A stretch of DNA of 8,828 nt from an uncultured Eubacteriales bacterium (GTDB lineage: Bacteria; Bacillota; Clostridia; Lachnospirales; Anaerotignaceae): assembly GCA_900548595.1 (NCBI GenBank), contig URLB01000088.1, forward strand, positions 1 through 8,828, written 5' to 3'. The stretch's first letter is position 1. Every line of letters begins with the position of its first letter. The translations under genes were made by a program, and so were the position numbers. Shown here piece by piece: positions 5,005-8,828 of the stretch. Below the pieces are notes generated by a model. It was given only the letters and a program-made list of their open reading frames with translations. It did no database searches and was not told where the DNA came from.

Positions 5005-6438
5005 TTATTTTTTGATGATATATGTATGTTCCAAAGGGCCGCTGCCTTTTCCGAGATTAAGCTGGGCTTTAAGCGCGCCTGTCAGGTATTTTTTGGCATT
5101 TGCTATACTTTCTTCAAGGGAATAACCTTCCGCAAGATTACATGCTATTGCGGAGGAAAGCGTACAGCCTGTTCCATGGGTGTTTGGATTATTGACCCTT
5201 TCAGACGAGAACCATGTTATTTCTCCATCCTTATAGAGAAGGTCCGTTGCGGTTGATACAAGATGACCTCCTTTTATAAGGATACCGCCGTCTACCATAG
5301 AAGATATTTTTTCGGCAGCTTTTATCATATCGTCTGTATTTTTTATTTCAAATCCGCAGAGGACCTCGGCTTCGGGTATATTGGGAGTTATTACCGTACC
5401 CATGGGAAGAAGCTTTGTAATAAGCGCTTCGCTGGCTTCGTCGCTGAGGAGTTTTCCTCCGCTTGTCGATACCATAACGGGGTCAACAACGATATTTTCG
5501 GCATTATATTCTTTCAGCTTATTTACTATGACGTCTATTATTTTGCTGTTAGATACCATTCCTATTTTAACGGCGTCGGGACGTATATCCTGAAATACGC
5601 AGTCAAGCTGTTTTGCAACAAGTTCGGGCGGAACGTCCATAAAGTCGTACACTCCCATAGTGTTTTGAGCAACGATAGATGTAATAACGCTCATGGCGTA
5701 CTGCTTATGTACGGTTATTGTTTTCAGGTCTGCCTGCTGTCCCGCACCTCCCGTGGGGTCTGTTCCGGCTATTGTAAGAACCTTTTTTATTTCGGGAGCG
5801 GCGCTTACGACTTCCTTGGAAAGGGCAAGAAGCTGTTCAGTTGCCTTTGTTATGTCATCTTTGGAGAATATGGCTGAAATTATGGAAACTCCGTCTATTC
5901 CCGTTCCTTTAAGCTTAAGTATGTTTGTTTCATTTACTCCGCCTATTGCCACAACGGGGATATTTACGGCTTCACATATATCTCTCAATACGCCTAAAGA
6001 AGCTGTAACGGCGTCATTTTTTGTGCTGGTAGTAAATACTGCGCCTACACCGAGATAGTCGGCGCCGCGTTCCTGTGCTTTTACGGCCTCCTCAACGGTG
6101 TGTACCGATACGCCTATTATTTTATTATCGCCCAGTTTTGCCCTTACGTCTCCGGCTTCCATATCGCTCTGTCCCACATGGACTCCGTCTGCGTCGCAGG
6201 CAACGGCTATATCCACGTTATCGTTTATTACAAAGGGAACGTTATATTTTTTGCACAGAGCCTTCACTTCAAAAGCTTCCGCAAGGAAAGAATCATAATC
6301 CAGTTCCTTTTCACGCAGCTGTATAAACGTTGCGCCGCCTTTCAGCGCGTCTTCGACCTGCTCTGCTACCGTACGTCCTTTCAGCCAGCTTCTGTCGGTT
6401 ATGGCGTAAAGCAGCATGTCGTCTTTTATTGATATCAT
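5005..6438 (-). CDS. thiED: Bifunctional thiamine phosphate synthase / HMP-phosphate kinase (ThiE-ThiD fusion)
   Basis: A 477-residue fusion of two thiamine enzymes. Residues 1-205 are ThiE, which joins HMP pyrophosphate and thiazole phosphate into thiamine phosphate: YAITDR (11-16), QLREK (40-44), NDNVDIA (72-78), GVHVGQSD (85-92), TTSTK (136-140), IGGV (165-168) and GVSIISAIF (183-191). After a short linker, residues 218-470 are ThiD, which phosphorylates HMP and HMP phosphate: IAGTDPTGGAGQQADLKT (223-240), VVDPVM (317-322), TPNIPEAEVL (351-360), and HGTGCTLSSAIA (421-432) forming the anion hole, with C425 in GTGC. Both halves look complete. The product of one half feeds the other, so a fusion makes sense. 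The ATG at 6438 follows AGAGGTG. Expression is controlled by the TPP riboswitch and attenuator upstream. No other thi genes are adjacent. Confidence 0.97.
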   Translation of the reverse strand: MISIKDDMLLYAITDRSWLKGRTVAEQVEDALKGGATFIQLREKELDYDSFLAEAFEVKALCKKYNVPFVINDNVDIAVACDADGVHVGQSDMEAGDVRAKLGDNKIIGVSVHTVEEAVKAQERGADYLGVGAVFTTSTKNDAVTASLGVLRDICEAVNIPVVAIGGVNETNILKLKGTGIDGVSIISAIFSKDDITKATEQLLALSKEVVSAAPEIKKVLTIAGTDPTGGAGQQADLKTITVHKQYAMSVITSIVAQNTMGVYDFMDVPPELVAKQLDCVFQDIRPDAVKIGMVSNSKIIDVIVNKLKEYNAENIVVDPVMVSTSGGKLLSDEASEALITKLLPMGTVITPNIPEAEVLCGFEIKNTDDMIKAAEKISSMVDGGILIKGGHLVSTATDLLYKDGEITWFSSERVNNPNTHGTGCTLSSAIACNLAEGYSLEESIANAKKYLTGALKAQLNLGKGSGPLEHTYIIKK

Positions 6439-6473
6439 TACAAAGCACCTCTTTCTTTTATTCTGAAGAATAT

Positions 6474-6504
6474 AAAAAAGGGAAACTGCCTATCGGCGTT
6501 TCCC
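6474..6504 (-). terminator. Attenuator terminator of the TPP riboswitch
   Basis: On the minus strand GGGAAAC (complement of 6498-6504) pairs with GTTTCCC (complement of 6480-6486), extended by GCC/GGC across a four-base loop with one bulged base, and six T follow (complement of 6474-6479). It lies between the aptamer and the thiED ribosome binding site, as in transcription-terminating riboswitches. Bound TPP is expected to favour this hairpin and shut off the gene. Confidence 0.88.
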
Positions 6505-6519
6505 TGTCAGATCATTTTT

Positions 6520-6613
6520 TGCTTCCTACGTTGGCATTATCCAAATCAGGTAAAGGCATACGCCTAAGGGTAATATCTCAGCCGACGGTATAGCTGCCGC
6601 CAGCACCCCTGCA
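6520..6613 (-). promoter_or_regulatory. TPP riboswitch (THI element) controlling thiED
   Basis: Read on the minus strand, the aptamer has the conserved THI-box blocks in order: GGGGTGCT, GGCTGAGA (CTGAGA complement at 6576-6581), ACCCTT, a variable AGGC/GCCT stem, ACCTGAT, then GGATAATGCCAACGTAGG and GAAGCA (complement ending at 6520). P1 can close between TGC near 6613 and GCA near 6520. The element senses thiamine pyrophosphate, the end product of the pathway served by thiED. It is followed within 16 bases by an intrinsic terminator, so control is at the level of transcription. Confidence 0.96.
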
Positions 6614-6624
6614 TGTTATATTTA

Positions 6625-6653
6625 ATTCTACTCCTGTTAATTTGCGGTGTCAA
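6625..6653 (-). promoter_or_regulatory. Sigma-A-type promoter of the riboswitch-thiED transcript
   Basis: On the minus strand TTGACA (complement of 6648-6653), a 17-base spacer, then TAGAAT (complement of 6625-6630): a near-consensus promoter. Transcription would start around 6618, a few bases before the riboswitch aptamer. The -35 lies just past the stop codon of the upstream methyltransferase, and no terminator separates them, so read-through into the riboswitch is also possible. Confidence 0.8.
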
Positions 6654-6655
6654 TG

Positions 6656-7243
6656 TTATTTGCGTTTTCCGGATATAATATAGATATTGTCGGTATCGGC
6701 TTTAATATCTATATCAAACAGCCCGTTAAAATATACGGCTTCTTCCTCAATGGGAAGAAGTATGTCGGAAACGTGCATAGCTCCTTTTTTATGGCGTTGA
6801 TTTATGGCGGCTCTGCTTTCCGTATGGGCTATGACAAACCGTCCGTTCGTTTTAAGGATAGTATGCAGCTTTTTAGCAAAGGCTTTTTTATCGGGAAAAT
6901 GGGGATATGCTCTGTATACAAATGCGATGTCAAAGCAGTCTTCTTTTATATCCATAAAGTCCCCCGATTGTAAACGTACAGATGGAGACGGGAATTTTTT
7001 CGCCGCCTTTTCCAGCATTTTATCGGAAAGGTCGATACCAAAAAGTTCCGACGGCTCTTTTTCCAATATAAACGGGAATAAAACGCCTGTTCCGCATGCA
7101 ATATCAATAACTCTGCCATTCTGCGGTATTCCGCTTATTTCAACTACAGCCTTTATAAGGTTCGGACTGTATATGCTCTCATTATCCCAAGTATCGGCTT
7201 TTTCATCAAAAAAATTTTTTGTTTCCTCCAAACGGCTGTCCAT
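6656..7243 (-). CDS. Class I SAM-dependent methyltransferase, substrate unknown
   Basis: A 195-residue Methyltransf_11-type protein with a complete Rossmann-like SAM site. Motif I VIDIACGTG is at 45-53, the acidic motif II GIDLS at 69-73, SGDFMDI at 93-99, and the post-motif strand GRFVIAH at 134-140. The C-terminal HTESRAAINQRHK segment (140-152) is reminiscent of a clostridial subgroup with no known substrate, and may shape the acceptor site (inference). There is no membrane segment, so it is cytoplasmic. The ATG at 7243 has only a G-rich, weak ribosome binding site (AGGGGGG). It has its own promoter and lies upstream of thiED on the same strand with 42 bp to the riboswitch, but nothing links it to thiamine. 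Fold assignment is secure; the substrate cannot be named. Confidence 0.88.
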   Translation of the reverse strand: MDSRLEETKNFFDEKADTWDNESIYSPNLIKAVVEISGIPQNGRVIDIACGTGVLFPFILEKEPSELFGIDLSDKMLEKAAKKFPSPSVRLQSGDFMDIKEDCFDIAFVYRAYPHFPDKKAFAKKLHTILKTNGRFVIAHTESRAAINQRHKKGAMHVSDILLPIEEEAVYFNGLFDIDIKADTDNIYIISGKRK

Positions 7244-7269
7244 GGCTTAACCCCCCTGTTTTTTTAATT

Positions 7270-7299
7270 ATTATAATCCTTTTGAATAATATGGGTCAA
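7270..7299 (-). promoter_or_regulatory. Sigma-A-type promoter of the methyltransferase gene
   Basis: On the minus strand TTGACC (complement of 7294-7299), an 18-base spacer, then a perfect TATAAT (complement of 7270-7275), about 27 bp before the ATG. The region is shared with the divergent helical-protein gene, whose own promoter must lie in the same A/T-rich 90 bp; I could not identify clear boxes for it. Confidence 0.7.
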
Positions 7300-7344
7300 T
7301 TATACCAAAAATTAAAATAATATGTTTTTAAGGAGGATATGCGT

Positions 7345-7791
7345 ATGGTTACGGATAAACTTACGGCTGATACAATCAGTCTGTTAAAAGAATGCGGAGC
7401 AGGAGTGGAAATGGCTATCAAATCATTGGACGAGGTCTTAGACGTTGTTGCAAACCCCGAACTGAAAAAATTACTGGAAAGCAGTAAAAACGACCACGAA
7501 AATATCGGCAGAGGGATAAAAGATATTCTTGACAGCTATGATAGAGAACCTAAGGAGCTGTCGCCGATGGCAAAGGCAATGTCATGGACGAAAATAAACG
7601 TAAAAATAGCCGCGGATAAAAATGATTCCACAGTGGCCGATATTATGACGGACGGCTGTGCAATGGGGATAAAAACGCTGTGTAAATATAAAAATGAATA
7701 TAAAAACGCCGACAGACAGTCTGTGGAAACGGCGGAAAAAATAATAAAGCTGGAGGAAGACCTTGTTCTTAAACTGCGAAAATATTTGTAA
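7345..7791 (+). CDS. Small all-helical, ferritin-like protein of unknown function
   Basis: A 148-residue soluble protein predicted to be mostly helix, of a type I recall as a conserved hypothetical in clostridia; I cannot give it a function. Four helices can be drawn: about 6-36, 38-65, 75-118 (broken by DGCAMGIK at 103-110) and 122-147, which suggests a four-helix bundle like DUF2383/ferritin-like proteins. Possible metal ligands are glutamates near 22 and 30, H51/E52, and E137/E138, but the classical ExxH ferritin pairs are not clear, so iron binding is speculation. Cysteines are at 17, 105 and 113. Two ATGs compete, at 7339 and 7345. The AGGAGG at 7331-7336 is only two bases from the first but eight from the second, so I choose 7345. 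It is a single-gene unit, divergent from the methyltransferase. Confidence 0.78.
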   Translation: MVTDKLTADTISLLKECGAGVEMAIKSLDEVLDVVANPELKKLLESSKNDHENIGRGIKDILDSYDREPKELSPMAKAMSWTKINVKIAADKNDSTVADIMTDGCAMGIKTLCKYKNEYKNADRQSVETAEKIIKLEEDLVLKLRKYL

Positions 7792-7828
7792 ATATTTTGT
7801 TAATATAATGATTTTTTGAATATGTAGA

Positions 7829-7857
7829 TTTACAAAAAGTATTTTAATATATATAAT
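7829..7857 (+). promoter_or_regulatory. Sigma-A-type promoter of pyk
   Basis: TTTACA at 7829-7834, a 17-base spacer and a perfect TATAAT at 7852-7857. Transcription would begin near 7864, leaving a leader of about 60 bases before the pyruvate kinase ATG. It makes pyk independent of the gene upstream. Confidence 0.8.
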
Positions 7858-7868
7858 TTAGGTGAACT

Positions 7869-7928
7869 ATGTATGGAAAAAAGTACCGTGATTTAAAGAA
7901 ATGTTTTATGGCGGAGGAAGATATATGA
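7869..7928 (+). CDS. Possible 19-codon leader ORF overlapping the pyk start
   Basis: ATG at 7869 opens a 19-codon frame ([19 protein letters not shown]) whose TGA at 7926-7928 overlaps the pyk ATG as ATGA. AGGTGA at 7860-7865 precedes it, close to the ideal spacing for that part of the Shine-Dalgarno sequence. The peptide is rich in lysine and charged residues and resembles nothing I know. If the predicted promoter is right, transcription starts within or just after the AGGTGA, so the ORF would be nearly leaderless and perhaps poorly translated. The frame also contains the pyk ribosome binding site, which alone could keep it open by chance. Confidence 0.3.
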   Translation: MYGKKYRDLKKCFMAEEDI

Positions 7929-8828
7929 GAAAAACAAAAATAGTTTGTACTTTAGGCCCGGCAACGGACGATTTGGAAGTACTGGAAAGCATGATAGACG
8001 AAGGAATGAATGTGGCAAGATTTAACTTTTCACATTCAAATTATGACGAACATTTAAGAAGGCTTGACGAACTGAAACAGGCAAGGAGAGATAAAAGCAG
8101 ATATGTAGCCGCTCTTCTGGACACAAAGGGACCTGAAATAAGAGTAGGAAAGTTTAAAGACGGCGCTATAACGCTTAAAGCCGGAGACGAATTTACCCTT
8201 ACTACAAGAGAGGTAGAGGGTACTGACAAAATAGTTTCCGTTACTTATTCCGATTTTCCCAACGATGTATCGGTAGGTACGAGAGTGCTTATAGACGACG
8301 GTCTTATAGAGTTGAAAGTAACGGAAAAGAACGATACTGACGTAAAATGCGTTGTTGTAAATCCGGGACCAGTTTCAAACAACAAGGGCGTAAATCTGCC
8401 CGGTACGGTAGTATCCATGCCGTATATGAGCGAGAAAGATATTGCCGATATTAATTTTGCCGTTGACAATAATTTTGACTTTATAGCTGCTTCATTTGTA
8501 AGAACCGCAGGAGACGTTCTCAAAATAAGAAGGATATTGGACGAAAGAAACTGCTCGTCAATTGCTATTATCGCCAAAATAGAAAATAAACAGGGTGTGG
8601 AGAATATAGATGAAATACTCCAGGTTTCCGATGGAGTTATGATAGCCAGAGGAGACATGGGTGTTGAAATTCCCTATGAGGACGTGCCTGTTATACAGAA
8701 GATGATAATTAAGAAGGCGGCAAAGGCAGGAAAGATGACTATCACCGCAACACAGATGTTGGAATCAATGATGAAAAACCCCAGACCTACAAGGGCGGAG
8801 ACAGCCGACGTTGCCAACGCTGTTTTCG
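7925..8828 (+). CDS. pyk: Pyruvate kinase, N-terminal 301 residues (cut by window end)
   Basis: Glycolytic enzyme that transfers phosphate from phosphoenolpyruvate to ADP. The visible part begins with the standard [14 protein letters not shown] and contains the active-site block ARFNFSHS (31-38, with R32, N34 and S36), DTKGPEIR (66-73), the lid B domain (about 70-165), AKIEN with catalytic K218 and E220, and the Mg-binding [12 protein letters not shown] at 239-250. TATQMLESM (274-282) and [13 protein letters not shown] (288-300) complete the barrel's active site. The frame is uninterrupted to the end of the window; about 170-280 residues should follow, depending on whether the extra C-terminal PEP-utilising domain is present. 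GGAGG at 7913-7917 sets the start at 7925. The usual partner pfkA is not upstream here; a promoter directly before it suggests a separate unit. Confidence 0.97.
   Translation, partial: MRKTKIVCTLGPATDDLEVLESMIDEGMNVARFNFSHSNYDEHLRRLDELKQARRDKSRYVAALLDTKGPEIRVGKFKDGAITLKAGDEFTLTTREVEGTDKIVSVTYSDFPNDVSVGTRVLIDDGLIELKVTEKNDTDVKCVVVNPGPVSNNKGVNLPGTVVSMPYMSEKDIADINFAVDNNFDFIAASFVRTAGDVLKIRRILDERNCSSIAIIAKIENKQGVENIDEILQVSDGVMIARGDMGVEIPYEDVPVIQKMIIKKAAKAGKMTITATQMLESMMKNPRPTRAETADVANAVF

Noticed and set aside
5263..5877. Plus-strand open frame of 204 codons opposite thiED
   Set aside because: Antisense to conserved ThiE/ThiD coding sequence, with biased composition and no domain; it is a shadow.
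6430..7299. Operon of the methyltransferase with thiED implying a thiamine role
   Set aside because: thiED has its own near-consensus promoter and riboswitch, the methyltransferase has no known thiamine link, and adjacency alone is not enough.
7779..7798. Inverted repeat AAAATATTT-GT-AAATATTTT at the end of the helical-protein gene as a terminator
   Set aside because: The stem is entirely A/T with a two-base loop and no proper T run directly after it; too weak to call, and likely to arise by chance in such A/T-rich DNA.
1..8828. CRISPR arrays, tRNA or rRNA genes, phage or defence genes
   Set aside because: No regularly spaced repeats, cloverleaf-like or ribosomal RNA sequences, and no phage or defence domains were seen on either strand.

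Overview
The window looks like ordinary chromosomal DNA from a low-G+C anaerobic Firmicute, most likely a clostridial or Lachnospiraceae-type organism. The reasons are A/T-rich third positions, strong AGGAGG-type ribosome binding sites, a thiE-thiD fusion behind a transcription-attenuating TPP riboswitch, a selenium/molybdenum hydroxylase accessory gene, and an ECF sigma factor paired with a DUF4179-type membrane anti-sigma protein. No tRNA, rRNA, CRISPR array, prophage or intact mobile element is visible. I assign the lineage only at this level.

Layout. (1) 10-1115: a divergent pair. yqeC (minus) is a maturation factor for selenium-dependent molybdenum hydroxylases. It faces a short ModE-type winged-helix regulator (plus). 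The 58 bp between their starts holds a dyad resembling ModE operators. The regulator ends at a strong terminator. (2) 1116-3141: a two-gene operon of an ECF sigma factor and a single-pass membrane protein, overlapping by ATGA, with a candidate self-recognised ECF promoter upstream. (3) 3160-3586: a decayed, internally deleted IS3-family (IS150-like) element holding the start of orfA and the end of orfB. It lies between two converging transcription units and has a terminator-like hairpin at each end. (4) 3609-4904, minus: hom, homoserine dehydrogenase with an ACT domain, with its own extended -10 promoter. (5) 5005-6653, minus: a thiE-thiD fusion with terminator, TPP riboswitch, attenuator and consensus promoter. 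(6) 6656-7299, minus: a class I SAM methyltransferase of unknown substrate with its own promoter. (7) 7331-7791, plus: a small helical, ferritin-like protein of unknown function. (8) 7829-8828, plus: pyruvate kinase, cut by the window end, with a near-consensus promoter and a possible 19-codon upstream ORF that overlaps the pyk start.

How the parts relate. The window holds several independent, mostly single-gene units rather than one pathway. The clearest functional links are yqeC with the ModE-like regulator (molybdenum enzymes), the sigma factor with its membrane partner (extracytoplasmic signalling), and thiED with its TPP riboswitch (thiamine feedback). I did not find a convincing new multi-gene system. 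The least understood items are the sigma/DUF4179 module, the 148-residue helical protein, the putative pyk leader ORF, and the use of an IS remnant as a possible double terminator.
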